Shown here: positions 26,262 to 34,607 of the stretch, piece after piece
How positions within the stretch are numbered: position 1 is the first letter of the stretch
Layout of the letters: each line of letters opens with the position of its first letter
Source: Eubacterium ventriosum
Lineage (GTDB): Bacteria; Bacillota; Clostridia; Lachnospirales; Lachnospiraceae
DNA: 64,000 nucleotides
Direction: 5' to 3'
Assembly: GCF_025150745.1 (NCBI RefSeq)
Contig: NZ_CP102282.1
Coordinates: 941,501 to 1,005,500, forward strand
Notes under the pieces: generated by a model
Databases searched by the model: none
The model's input: the letters and a program-made list of their open reading frames with translations, nothing else
Told to the model about the DNA's origin: nothing
Program-made: the position numbers and the translations under genes

Positions 26262-27037
26262 TGTTACTTACTGTTGATGTTGGAAATACTAATATAACAC
26301 TTGGACTATTTAAGGAGGATAAGGTATTTGCCACATTTAGAATGAATACCCAGATGGTGAAAACATCTGATGAATATGGTTCAACAATAGCCGAATTAAT
26401 AGCGAGAAAGAATATTAATATTAACGAGATTGAGAATGTTATTATTTCATCGGTAGTTCCTAAAGTTATGTATTCCTTAAATAATGGTATTATTAAGTAT
26501 TTTGGAATAAAGCCTATAATTGTAGGCCCGGGGACAAAGACAGGAATAAGAGTTAAAAGAACTGATCCGAGGGAACTTGGTTCAGACCGTCTTGTGGATG
26601 TTGTGGCAGCATATGAATTATATGGCGGACCTTGTATTGTAATAGATTTTGGCACAGCTACAACTTATGATTTGGTTGGAGCTGACGGTACTTTTGAAGC
26701 AGGAGTTATTTCGCCGGGAATAAAGATTTGCACAAAGGCTTTGTGGAATGAAACAGCTAAGCTCCCTGAAATTGAAATCAAAAAGCCTGAAAGCATTTTA
26801 GCTAAGGATACAATTTCATGCATGCAGGCAGGTATTGTTTATGGATACATCGGTCAGACAGAATATATTATTGAAAAGATGAAAGAGGAAAGCGGTCTTA
26901 CAGATGTTAAGGTTGTTGCCACAGGTGGCCTTGGAAGAATAATATGGCAGAATACAGACAAAATAGACATATATGACAAGGAATTAACTCTTCAGGGAAT
27001 GAGAATTATTTACGAGAAGAACAAGAATAATAAATAA
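26261..27037 (+). CDS. coaX: Type III pantothenate kinase
   Basis: This 258-residue kinase carries out the first step of coenzyme A synthesis, phosphorylating pantothenate. The ASKHA-fold phosphate loop is at the N terminus ([15 protein letters not shown]), followed by [27 protein letters not shown] and GVISPGI in family order. The start overlaps the previous stop (TAATG). dusB follows after 15 bases, so the 25932-28006 genes probably share a transcript. Confidence 0.95.
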   Translation: MLLTVDVGNTNITLGLFKEDKVFATFRMNTQMVKTSDEYGSTIAELIARKNININEIENVIISSVVPKVMYSLNNGIIKYFGIKPIIVGPGTKTGIRVKRTDPRELGSDRLVDVVAAYELYGGPCIVIDFGTATTYDLVGADGTFEAGVISPGIKICTKALWNETAKLPEIEIKKPESILAKDTISCMQAGIVYGYIGQTEYIIEKMKEESGLTDVKVVATGGLGRIIWQNTDKIDIYDKELTLQGMRIIYEKNKNNK

Positions 27038-27052
27038 GCTTGGAGATTAATT

Positions 27053-28006
27053 ATGAAAATAGGCAATGTTGAAATTGAAAATAGTTTGGCATTGGGACCA
27101 ATGGCAGGTGTAACGGACCTGCCATTTCGTCTGCTTTGCAAAGAGCAGGGATGTGGCATGCTTTACACGGAAATGGTAAGTGCCAAAGCTATTTTGTATA
27201 AAAATAAAAATACAAACATATTATTAAATATTGATAAGGCTGAGCATCCAATAGCTGTTCAGCTTTTTGGCTCTGATCCTGACATTATGGCGGAAATCGG
27301 TGCAAAGGTTGCAGAAGGTCCTTGTGATTTTATTGATATTAATATGGGGTGCCCGGTGCCTAAGATTGTTAACAATCATGAAGGTTCTTATTTGCTTACG
27401 CAGCCTAAACTTGTGGAACAGATTCTTACAAAAATGGTTAAGGCAATAAAGAAGCCTGTTACAATAAAGGTTAGAAAGGGCTTTAAAGACGGTGAAATTC
27501 AGGCACCTGAGATTGCAAGAATTGCGGAAAGCTGTGGCGTATCAGCAATTGCCGTTCACGGAAGAACAAGGGAGCAGTATTACAGCGGAAAAGCAGACTG
27601 GGACGTGATTAAAGAGGTAAAAGAGGCTGTGAAAATTCCTGTAATTGGTAACGGTGATATTTTTTCTGCAAAAGATGCAAAGGCAATGAAGGAATATACC
27701 GGATGTGACGGGTTAATGGTTGGAAGAGCCGCAAGAGGAAATCCATGGATTTTTAAACAGATAAAAGAGTATCTTGAAAATGGAATTATTGTGGATGAAC
27801 CGTCTTCAACAGAAGTACGCGATATGGTTTTGAAACACGCAAGAATGCTTATTGATTACAAAGGTGAATATACAGCAGTTAGGGAAATGCGAAAACACAT
27901 AGCCTGGTATACACAGGGCTTGCCACATTCTGCAGAGCTTAGACGCAGATGCAATGAGATTGTGGACTGGCAGTCCCTAGAGGAGCTAATTAAATCAAAA
28001 TTATAA
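27053..28006 (+). CDS. dusB: tRNA-dihydrouridine synthase (DusB type)
   Basis: This 317-residue flavoenzyme reduces uridines in the D-loop of tRNA. Visible motifs are GPMAGVTDLPFR at the N terminus, IDINMGCPVPKI (the active-site Cys sits in MGCP), KVRKGF, VHGRTREQYYSG (substrate and FMN contacts), IGNGDIFS and VGRAARGNPW (FMN phosphate binding). The coaX-dusB-greA-lysS order is common in Firmicutes. greA downstream has its own promoter. Confidence 0.95.
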   Translation: MKIGNVEIENSLALGPMAGVTDLPFRLLCKEQGCGMLYTEMVSAKAILYKNKNTNILLNIDKAEHPIAVQLFGSDPDIMAEIGAKVAEGPCDFIDINMGCPVPKIVNNHEGSYLLTQPKLVEQILTKMVKAIKKPVTIKVRKGFKDGEIQAPEIARIAESCGVSAIAVHGRTREQYYSGKADWDVIKEVKEAVKIPVIGNGDIFSAKDAKAMKEYTGCDGLMVGRAARGNPWIFKQIKEYLENGIIVDEPSSTEVRDMVLKHARMLIDYKGEYTAVREMRKHIAWYTQGLPHSAELRRRCNEIVDWQSLEELIKSKL

Positions 28007-28047
28007 GGTTTTATAGGCTTTTTGTACACTTTTTCGGGGCTTTAACA

Positions 28048-28076
28048 TTGACAATAAATGGTGGTTGGGCTATTAT
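28048..28076 (+). promoter_or_regulatory. Promoter of greA
   Basis: TTGACA (28048-28053) and TATTAT (28071-28076) are 17 bases apart, just upstream of the greA ribosome-binding site. Confidence 0.75.
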
Positions 28077-28120
28077 AAAGTGTAAAACTATGAACGAACA
28101 TGTAGATGGAGGAAGTAAAC

Positions 28121-28606
28121 ATGGCAGATGCAAAGAAGAATATATTGACATATGCAGGTCTTCAGGAATTAGAAGCAGAATTAGAAGATTTAAAGGTAAA
28201 TAAACGTAAAGAAGTAGCACAGAAGATTAAGGAAGCCAGAGAGCAGGGGGACTTATCAGAAAACGCTGAATACGATGCAGCTAAAGATGAACAGAGAGAC
28301 ATTGAAGCAAGAATCGAAGATATTGAAAAGATTCTTAAAAATGTTGAAGTTGTAGCTGAATCTGATATTGATGATACAAAGATTAACGTTGGATGTCATA
28401 TCATCATTCATGATTTCGAATATGATGAAGACCTTGAGTTCAGCATAGTTGGTTCAACACAGACAAACAGCTTAAGTGGAAAGATTTCTAACGAATCACC
28501 ATTAGGTCATGCACTTATTGGACACGAAGTTGGAGATATTGTAGAGGTTGAAATGGGCGATACAGTATCAAAATATAAAGTTCTTGATATTAAGAAAAAG
28601 AAATAA
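28121..28606 (+). CDS. greA: Transcription elongation factor GreA
   Basis: This 161-residue factor rescues backtracked RNA polymerase by stimulating transcript cleavage. The N-terminal coiled coil carries the acidic tip in LSENAEYDAAKDEQ, and the C-terminal FKBP-like domain ends VSKYKVLDIKKK. The start at 28121 follows GGAGGAAGTAAAC; the ATG at 28106 overlaps that site and is less likely. The length matches the family (about 158-160). Confidence 0.95.
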   Translation: MADAKKNILTYAGLQELEAELEDLKVNKRKEVAQKIKEAREQGDLSENAEYDAAKDEQRDIEARIEDIEKILKNVEVVAESDIDDTKINVGCHIIIHDFEYDEDLEFSIVGSTQTNSLSGKISNESPLGHALIGHEVGDIVEVEMGDTVSKYKVLDIKKKK

Positions 28607-28620
28607 ATTATATTATACAG

Positions 28621-28770
28621 TGTCAAAAGGTCTTAGCCCACCTGTGCTTGCACAAAGGTGGGAAAATGACCTTGAGACACGCTCCGATATGAGCATAAAA
28701 GGGAAGCGTAAGCTTCACGATATGCGAATAATCGGGGAGGATTGCGGGAGTGCGAAGTGCGGAGCAATCC
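28621..28770 (+). ncRNA. Three-hairpin structured element between greA and lysS (unidentified)
   Basis: Hairpin 1 is a two-tier stem: TGTC/GACA and AAGGTC (28627-28632)/GACCTT (28668-28673) around CCCACCT (28637-28643)/AGGTGGG (28656-28662). Hairpin 2 has CTCCGAT/ATCGG, GCATA (28693-28697)/TATGC (28721-28725) and GAAGC/GCTTC capped by a GTAA (GNRA-type) tetraloop. Hairpin 3 is GGATTGC (28739-28745)/GCAATCC (28764-28770). The local GC is well above the surroundings. It lacks the T-box motif expected of a tRNA-sensing leader. It could be an unknown leader or small RNA, or a copy of a dispersed structured repeat. Confidence 0.5.
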
Positions 28771-28848
28771 GTATAATAGAAATATAGATAATAGATTTAT
28801 AATTGGTTTAACCAGTTGAATATATACTACTTTAAGGAGTTTAAGAAA

Positions 28849-30390
28849 ATGGCACAGCAGAATAAGAATGAACAGCAGGTTGACGTTAATCAGCTTTTAA
28901 AGGTGCGTCGTGAGAAGCTTGCTGATTTACAGGAAAGAGGAAAGGATCCTTTCCAGATCACAAAGTATGATGTAACAAACCATACTACAGAGATTAAGGA
29001 TAACTTTGAAAAGTTTGAATGTGAACATGATGAAGAAGGAAAGCTTGTTAAAGATCCTGCAAAGCTTGTTTCAATTGCAGGTCGTATTATGCTTAAGCGT
29101 GTAATGGGTAAAGCTTCATTCTGCAATGTTCAGGATAAAACAGGAAATATTCAGGTTTATGTTGCAAGAAATGAATTAGGTGATGAACCTTTTGAAGAAT
29201 ACAAGGATTTCAAGAAGATGGATATCGGTGATATCGTTGGTGTTAAGGGATATCCTTTTGTAACAAAGACAGGTGAAAAGAGTATTCACGCTACAGAAGT
29301 TACTCTTCTTTCAAAGAGTCTTCAGATTCTTCCTGAAAAGCATCATGGCCTTACAAATACAGACCTTAGATACCGTCAGAGATATCTTGACCTTATTATG
29401 AATCCTGAAGTTAAGGAAACATTTATTAAGAGATCAAAGATTATCAGTGAAATCAGAAAATACTTAGACGGACAGGGATTTATGGAAGTTGAGACACCTA
29501 TGCTTGTACACAATGCAGGCGGTGCAGCAGCACGTCCATTTGAAACACATTTTAATGCTTTAGATGAAGATGTTAAGCTTCGTATTTCATTGGAACTTTA
29601 TCTTAAGAGACTTATCGTTGGTGGTCTTGAAAGAGTTTATGAAATTGGACGAGTATTCCGTAACGAAGGTGTTGATACAAGACACAACCCTGAATTTACA
29701 CTTATGGAATTATATCAGGCATACACAGACTACCACGGCATGATGGATTTAACAGAAAATCTTTACAGACATCTTGCTGAAAAAGTTTGTGGAAGTGCTA
29801 AGATTGAATATAATGGCATTGAAATGGATTTAAGCAAGCCTTTTGAAAGACTTACAATGGTTGATGCAGTTAAGAAGTATGCCGGTGTTGACTGGAATGA
29901 AGTTGAAACAGTTGAACAGGCTAGAGAACTTGCAAAAGAACATCATGTTGAATTTGAAGAACACCACAAGAAGGGTGATATCTTAAACTTGTTCTTTGAA
30001 GAATTTGTTGAAGAACATTTAGTACAGCCTACATTTATTATGGATCATCCAATTGAAATTTCTCCTTTAACAAAGAAGAAACCTGAAAACCCTGAATATG
30101 TAGAAAGATTTGAATTTTTCATGAATGGTTGGGAAATGGCTAACGCTTATTCAGAGCTTAACGATCCAATTGACCAGAGAGAAAGATTTAAGGCTCAGGA
30201 AGAATTATTAGCACTTGGTGATGAAGAGGCTAATACAACTGACGAAGACTTTATGAACGCACTTGAAATTGGTATGCCACCTACAGGCGGTATCGGATTT
30301 GGTATTGATAGAATGTGTATGTTACTTACAAACGCAGCAGCTATCAGAGATGTTTTATTATTCCCGACAATGAAGCAGTTGGATAAATAA
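28849..30390 (+). CDS. lysS: Lysyl-tRNA synthetase (class II)
   Basis: This 513-residue enzyme charges tRNA-Lys. An N-terminal OB-fold anticodon-binding domain (about residues 60-170: VSIAGRIMLKRVMGKASF) precedes the class II catalytic core. Motif 2 lies around YEIGRVFRNEGVDTRHNPEF and motif 3 is GIGFGIDRMCML. ATG 28849 was chosen as the start because AAGGAG precedes it and MAQQNKNEQ is a normal beginning; an in-frame TTG 33 bases upstream is unlikely. It is the last clearly housekeeping gene before the accessory region. Confidence 0.96.
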   Translation: MAQQNKNEQQVDVNQLLKVRREKLADLQERGKDPFQITKYDVTNHTTEIKDNFEKFECEHDEEGKLVKDPAKLVSIAGRIMLKRVMGKASFCNVQDKTGNIQVYVARNELGDEPFEEYKDFKKMDIGDIVGVKGYPFVTKTGEKSIHATEVTLLSKSLQILPEKHHGLTNTDLRYRQRYLDLIMNPEVKETFIKRSKIISEIRKYLDGQGFMEVETPMLVHNAGGAAARPFETHFNALDEDVKLRISLELYLKRLIVGGLERVYEIGRVFRNEGVDTRHNPEFTLMELYQAYTDYHGMMDLTENLYRHLAEKVCGSAKIEYNGIEMDLSKPFERLTMVDAVKKYAGVDWNEVETVEQARELAKEHHVEFEEHHKKGDILNLFFEEFVEEHLVQPTFIMDHPIEISPLTKKKPENPEYVERFEFFMNGWEMANAYSELNDPIDQRERFKAQEELLALGDEEANTTDEDFMNALEIGMPPTGGIGFGIDRMCMLLTNAAAIRDVLLFPTMKQLDK

Positions 30391-30553
30391 TTTATTTTTA
30401 AAAACTGTAGAACCCCTTTATTTATGGGCATTGTAACAAGTTATTAGTAATTAAAAATTTACTAATTAAAGCAAAAGGACGTATAAAAGGACGTAGAAAT
30501 TTTACGCTATAATAAGTCATAGTACGTTAACTTAATAATTAAATAAAAAATTT

Positions 30554-30597
30554 AGACACTTTCTAAAAAGAAATTTTTAGAAGGTGTCTTTTTTTAT
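30554..30597 (+). terminator. Strong terminator before the accessory region
   Basis: AGACACTTTCTAAAAA pairs with TTTTTAGAAGGTGTCT over 16 positions with one wobble pair, followed by TTTTTTATTT. It lies about 165 bases after lysS. The stretch 30391-30553 holds short AT-rich repeats (AAAGGACGTA twice) and a possible TATAAT near 30510, so a short transcript ending here is possible. Confidence 0.8.
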
Positions 30598-30660
30598 TTA
30601 CATTTTCAGCACTTGTGATTTTGTAGGAGATATAAAAAATATAAAAGGAGGAAGAAAGAA

Positions 30661-31443
30661 ATGTGTAAGGTAATTGCAATAGCAAACCAGAAGGGTGGAG
30701 TAGGAAAAACTACTACAACAGTGAATTTAGGTATTGGATTAGCAAGAAAGGGGAAAAGGGTTCTATTAATAGATGCAGACCCACAGGGTAGTATGACAGT
30801 AAGTCTTGGAATTGATGAACCAGACAAGATTGAGTATTCATTAGCAAATGTGTTAATGGATGTTGTAAATGAGGAAGAAATCGATTATGCAAAAATAATT
30901 TTAAAACATGAAGAAAATATTGATTTTGTTCCGGCAAACATAGAGTTGGCAGGATTAGAGGTTTCTATGGTTAATGTAATGAGCAGAGAATTAGTAATGA
31001 AAAGATTTATTTCTGATATAAAAGAAAACTATGACTATATTCTTATTGACTGCATGCCGAGCCTTGGAATGATAACCATTAATGCACTTGTGTGTGCCAA
31101 TTCAGTGTTAATTCCTGTTCAGGCATCATATTTACCGGTAAAAGGATTACAACAGTTAATAAAGACAATAAGCAGAGTAAGAAGACAAATAAATCCGGAA
31201 CTAAAAATAGAAGGTATGGTTATGACAATGGTTGATATGCGTTCTAACTATACAAAGGACATATTAGAGGCATTAGAAAGCACCTACGGAGAAACAATTG
31301 GAATATTTGACAGTAGAATACCAATGTCAGTAAGAGCTGCAGAAACAAGTGCTGAGGGAAAGAGTATATATATTCATGACCCAAAAGGAAAAGTGGCAAG
31401 AAGTTATGAAGAATTAACAGAGGAGGTGCTTGTACATGAGTAA
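30661..31443 (+). CDS. ParA-family partition ATPase
   Basis: This 260-residue Walker-type ATPase drives partition of plasmids or chromosomes. The deviant Walker A motif QKGGVGKTTTTVN is at residues 9-21, LLIDADPQGS follows, and Walker B is ILIDCMPSLG. A good ribosome-binding site (AAAAGGAGGAAG) precedes the ATG. parB overlaps its end and a RepA_N-type initiator overlaps parB, giving a three-gene block typical of plasmids and of ICEs in Lachnospiraceae. It is therefore more likely an element-borne ParA than the chromosomal Soj. Confidence 0.93.
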   Translation: MCKVIAIANQKGGVGKTTTTVNLGIGLARKGKRVLLIDADPQGSMTVSLGIDEPDKIEYSLANVLMDVVNEEEIDYAKIILKHEENIDFVPANIELAGLEVSMVNVMSRELVMKRFISDIKENYDYILIDCMPSLGMITINALVCANSVLIPVQASYLPVKGLQQLIKTISRVRRQINPELKIEGMVMTMVDMRSNYTKDILEALESTYGETIGIFDSRIPMSVRAAETSAEGKSIYIHDPKGKVARSYEELTEEVLVHE

Positions 31444-32284
31444 AGTAAGAGAAAAAATAAAATTAACAAGTTACGATGAATTATTGAAAGTGGAAACAAC
31501 AGATGGATTAAAAGAAATAGATGTAGATAAATTACATGATTTTAGTAATCATCCATTTAAGGTTTCGGATGATGAAAAGATGGAAGAATTAACAGAGTCA
31601 ATAAGGGAAAGAGGCGTACTTCTTCCTATATTGGTAAGGAAAACAAATGACGAAGAATACGAGATAATATCAGGGCACAGAAGAACACATGCAGCAAGGC
31701 TTGCAGGACTTGAAAAGGTGCCGGTTATTATAAGAGAATTGAGTAATGACGATGCAACAATAGTAATGGTTGATTCAAACATTCAAAGGGAAGAAATACT
31801 TCCAAGTGAAAAAGCCTATGCATTTCAAATGAAACTTGAAGCGATTCACCATAAAGGAATAAAAGGAGCAGAAAGCAGGGAAGTTGTAGGAGAGGCAAAT
31901 GGCTTGTCAGGGAGACAGGTATCACGATACATAAAACTTACTAATCTGTTACCGGAGTTACTTGAAATGGTAGATAAAAAAAAGATTGCCATAAAACTTG
32001 CAGTGGAAATAGCAGAATTGTCCGAGAGTGAACAGCAGGAAATTTTAGATTATTTCAATCTTGGATATAAGGTTAGTTTAGAGCAGGTTAAGGCAATTAA
32101 AAATAAGGAAAAATCAACGGACATCATTGAAAGACCAGAAGAGAAAACCAAGGAGAGTACAAAGGTTACAATATCCAGGAAGAAACTTAAGCAGTATTTT
32201 CCTGAAAATTATACAAAGGCGGAAATGGAGAACATAATTTACCAGTTATTGGAGAAATGGAAGAGTGACGGTTATGACATTTGA
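31436..32284 (+). CDS. ParB/Spo0J-family partition protein
   Basis: This 282-residue DNA-binding partner of ParA has a ParB N-terminal domain (about residues 20-115: LTESIRERGVLLPILVR, then ISGHRRTHAARLAG and NIQREEILPSEKAYAF). A helix-turn-helix region follows (NGLSGRQVSRYIKL), then a C-terminal part with KSTDIIERPEEKTKEST. ATG 31436 follows GAGGAGGTG; its frame overlaps the end of parA by eight bases. No palindromic parS of the chromosomal type was seen in the window. Confidence 0.92.
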   Translation: MSKVREKIKLTSYDELLKVETTDGLKEIDVDKLHDFSNHPFKVSDDEKMEELTESIRERGVLLPILVRKTNDEEYEIISGHRRTHAARLAGLEKVPVIIRELSNDDATIVMVDSNIQREEILPSEKAYAFQMKLEAIHHKGIKGAESREVVGEANGLSGRQVSRYIKLTNLLPELLEMVDKKKIAIKLAVEIAELSESEQQEILDYFNLGYKVSLEQVKAIKNKEKSTDIIERPEEKTKESTKVTISRKKLKQYFPENYTKAEMENIIYQLLEKWKSDGYDI

Positions 32285-33398
32285 TTATTATTATGGAGCT
32301 CAGGCAGAGCAGTTTAATTTCATAAGAATTCCCAAAGCAATGATTGTGGACCCAATGTTTGCAGATTTGTCAGTCAATGCAAAACTTCTTTATGGAGTTT
32401 TGCTTGACCGAATGAACCTGTCAATGAAGAACAGATGGTTTGATTCAGAGAACAGAGTGTACATAATTTATCAGATTGCAGAAATAATGGAGGACTTTAA
32501 TTTCAGTAAAAAGACAGCTGTAAGATATTTAAATGAGCTTGAGAATTTTGGATTGGTTGAAAAGAAAAGAAGAGGTTTGGGACTTCCAAGCCTCTTATAT
32601 GTAAAGAATTTTGTTGTGTTTCAGGACCATTCGGAGCCTGATGACACAGATTTTGATGATGTAGCGGAAGATGATAATTTGAATGAAAATATGGAAACTT
32701 CAGGAGGTATACAGAAGGAAACTTCCAGAGGTGTAGGAACTTACACTTCAAGAAGTGTAGATATGGAAACTTCTAAAGGTGCACAGGAGGAAACTTTAAG
32801 AGGTGTAGAAACTTACACTTCAAGAGGTGTAGATATGGAAACTTCTAAAAGTGTACGACAGGTTACATCAAGAGGTGTAAAAAGTGAACTTCAAGAAGTA
32901 ACCAAAAGGGGTCCGCTCATTAGTAAGACTAATAGTAATAATATTAATATTAATAATACTAAAGAGAGTAATAATATCTTATCTAATCCCATGGTGAAAA
33001 ATGCAGTTGATGTGATGGGAAGAGAAGAAGAATCAATTTTTGAAAAATATACAAAAATGGTAAAGGATAACATAGACTATGATGTTTTAATTAGCAGACA
33101 TTATCTTGAAAAGTCAATGATAGATGGAATGGTTAATCTTATTGTTGAAACCATTATCAGTGAAAATGATTATATTATTATTTCAAGTACAAAGTTTCCA
33201 AAAGAGGCTGTAAAGTCCAGATTCTCAAAATTGGACATCAGTCATATTGAGTATGTGTTAGAGTGTATGAATCATAATACAACAAACATAAAAAACATTA
33301 AGAAATACCTGTTGGCAGCACTTTATAATGCACCAACAACAATTGACAGTTATTATAAGGCAAGAGTGCAACATGACATGCCAGAACTTGCAAATTAG
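32274..33398 (+). CDS. RepA_N-type replication initiator with internal repeats
   Basis: The N-terminal ~115 residues match the RepA_N family (YYYGAQAEQFNFIRIPKAM, then FADLSVNAKLLYGVLLDRM and FNFSKKTAVRYLNELENFG, a winged-helix core). The middle (about residues 140-210) is an eight-residue degenerate repeat around ETSRGV. The C-terminal ~130 residues are a helical domain of the kind often labelled DUF6017. RepA_N proteins start replication of low-copy plasmids and of some ICEs. ATG 32274 gives the family's usual start; a GTG at 32265 is an alternative. It overlaps the end of parB. Confidence 0.85.
   Translation: MTFDYYYGAQAEQFNFIRIPKAMIVDPMFADLSVNAKLLYGVLLDRMNLSMKNRWFDSENRVYIIYQIAEIMEDFNFSKKTAVRYLNELENFGLVEKKRRGLGLPSLLYVKNFVVFQDHSEPDDTDFDDVAEDDNLNENMETSGGIQKETSRGVGTYTSRSVDMETSKGAQEETLRGVETYTSRGVDMETSKSVRQVTSRGVKSELQEVTKRGPLISKTNSNNININNTKESNNILSNPMVKNAVDVMGREEESIFEKYTKMVKDNIDYDVLISRHYLEKSMIDGMVNLIVETIISENDYIIISSTKFPKEAVKSRFSKLDISHIEYVLECMNHNTTNIKNIKKYLLAALYNAPTTIDSYYKARVQHDMPELAN
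32694..32902. repeat. Iteron-like 24-bp repeats inside the rep gene (candidate origin)
   Basis: About nine degenerate units recur every 23-25 bases, each near GGAAACTTCWARAGGTGTA. Good copies begin at about 32694, 32717, 32765, 32789 and 32837. Related copies at 32742 and 32814 include the perfect palindrome TACACTTC-AA-GAAGTGTA (32742-32759). In RepA_N plasmids such as pAD1 and pSK41 the replication origin lies inside the rep coding sequence, so these repeats are the likely initiator-binding iterons. The encoded peptide repeat (ETSRGV) would then be a by-product. Confidence 0.65.
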
Positions 33399-33597
33399 AA
33401 AGTGGGACACCGGGTCCCAATGTTTAAAATACAGAGTATGGTTGAAAGAGTCGAAATTCAACCACATTAGAATTTGAAATCGAAGATTACTATGATAAAA
33501 TGTATTTATCAATTCTTGGTGGAATTACCACAACACTAAGAATGATGGATATTTGTTATAAATGGTTAAAATACAATTCGACAGAAGGGTTGGAACA

Positions 33598-34521
33598 ATG
33601 ATTAAGAAAATTAAATATGCGATTATAGTAATGTTGATTATCGCCAATGTGATATGTTTAAATAGTATTGAGGCTGCAGAAATATCCAAGGTGACTAATG
33701 TAAAGACAAGAGAAGTTACTAAAACTTTCAAGACTATTAAGGATGCAAGTCTTGCGACAACTAAGTTAAAGTACATAGCAGGTTACAAGATAAGCTGGAA
33801 AAAGCAAAAGAAAGTTACAGGTTACAATGTTTATGTTTACTATCCAGCAACAAAAAACTGGAAGAAAATAAAGACAACAAAGAAAAATTGCTTTACATTA
33901 ACTAATTGCTTTCAAGGTGAAAAAGTAAAAATAAAGATAAGAGCATATAAAAAAATTAATGGAAACAATGTATATGGACAGTTTTCAAAAGTGAAAAGTA
34001 TTAAAATCAAAAAAGCTCTTTATTCAAGAACGAAATGGGGCAAAATCAAAAAGCCCTTCACAGACAGAATAGCATCTGAAAAAGCATTTGAACTTCAAAA
34101 TGAATACCGAAAATCCGTAGGTTCTGACAAAATTAAATGGTCAGAGAATTTATATAATGTTTGTCTGGAAAGAGCAAAGCAAATTAGTAAGAATTACAGC
34201 CATAATGGATGGTATGAAACAACGATGAAAGTTCTTTCAAAAAAATACAAGATAGATGACGAGTTTATTTGGATTAAAGAAGGAGATTCCGAATATGGTA
34301 TAAATTATGCTTCCGGTGAAAATATTCTTAATGGAGCGTATTCATACAAGGAAGCAATGAAACAATGGAAAAGAAGTAGTGCTCATTACAACAATTTGAC
34401 ATTAAAAAGTCATGTTAAGGGAGCGATAGCATGCTATAAATCAAAAGGAGATTATTATTGGGTCGCATTGTTTGCAGATGCGGACATTGATAAGCTCCTA
34501 GAAGAAAAATGTAAAAAATGA
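33598..34521 (+). CDS. Secreted CAP/SCP-domain protein with Fn3-like domain
   Basis: This 307-residue secreted protein has a signal peptide (about residues 1-28), a basic Fn3-like domain (about 45-130: GYKISWKKQKKVTGYNVYVY) and a C-terminal CAP domain (about 150-305). In the CAP domain, KAFELQNEYRKSVG, NLYNVCLERAKQIS, ASGENIL and SSAHYNNLT give the family order, including the histidine of the CAP cavity. CAP proteins of bacteria are poorly understood. ATG 33598 was chosen for the signal peptide and the AGAAGGG site; the frame opens at 33562. It lies between the rep gene and the pilin-like gene. Confidence 0.88.
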   Translation: MIKKIKYAIIVMLIIANVICLNSIEAAEISKVTNVKTREVTKTFKTIKDASLATTKLKYIAGYKISWKKQKKVTGYNVYVYYPATKNWKKIKTTKKNCFTLTNCFQGEKVKIKIRAYKKINGNNVYGQFSKVKSIKIKKALYSRTKWGKIKKPFTDRIASEKAFELQNEYRKSVGSDKIKWSENLYNVCLERAKQISKNYSHNGWYETTMKVLSKKYKIDDEFIWIKEGDSEYGINYASGENILNGAYSYKEAMKQWKRSSAHYNNLTLKSHVKGAIACYKSKGDYYWVALFADADIDKLLEEKCKK

Positions 34522-34535
34522 ATATAAGACAGATA

Positions 34536-34577
34536 ACGCCTTATTAAATCACAATTGATTTGATAAGGCATTTTTTT
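34536..34577 (+). terminator. Terminator between the CAP and adhesin genes
   Basis: GCCTTAT (34538-34544) and ATAAGGC (34563-34569), with an inner AAATCA/TGATTT stem, are followed by seven T residues. A terminator built on the same GCCTTAT core occurs at 62714-62772. Confidence 0.85.
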
Positions 34578-34607
34578 GTTTTTTTCAAGAAAGGAAAGAG
34601 GTATAAG

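Noticed and set aside
28606-28848. T-box or lysine riboswitch upstream of lysS
   Set aside because: The T-box consensus (GGTGG-type motif with a following antiterminator) and the lysine aptamer core are not present.
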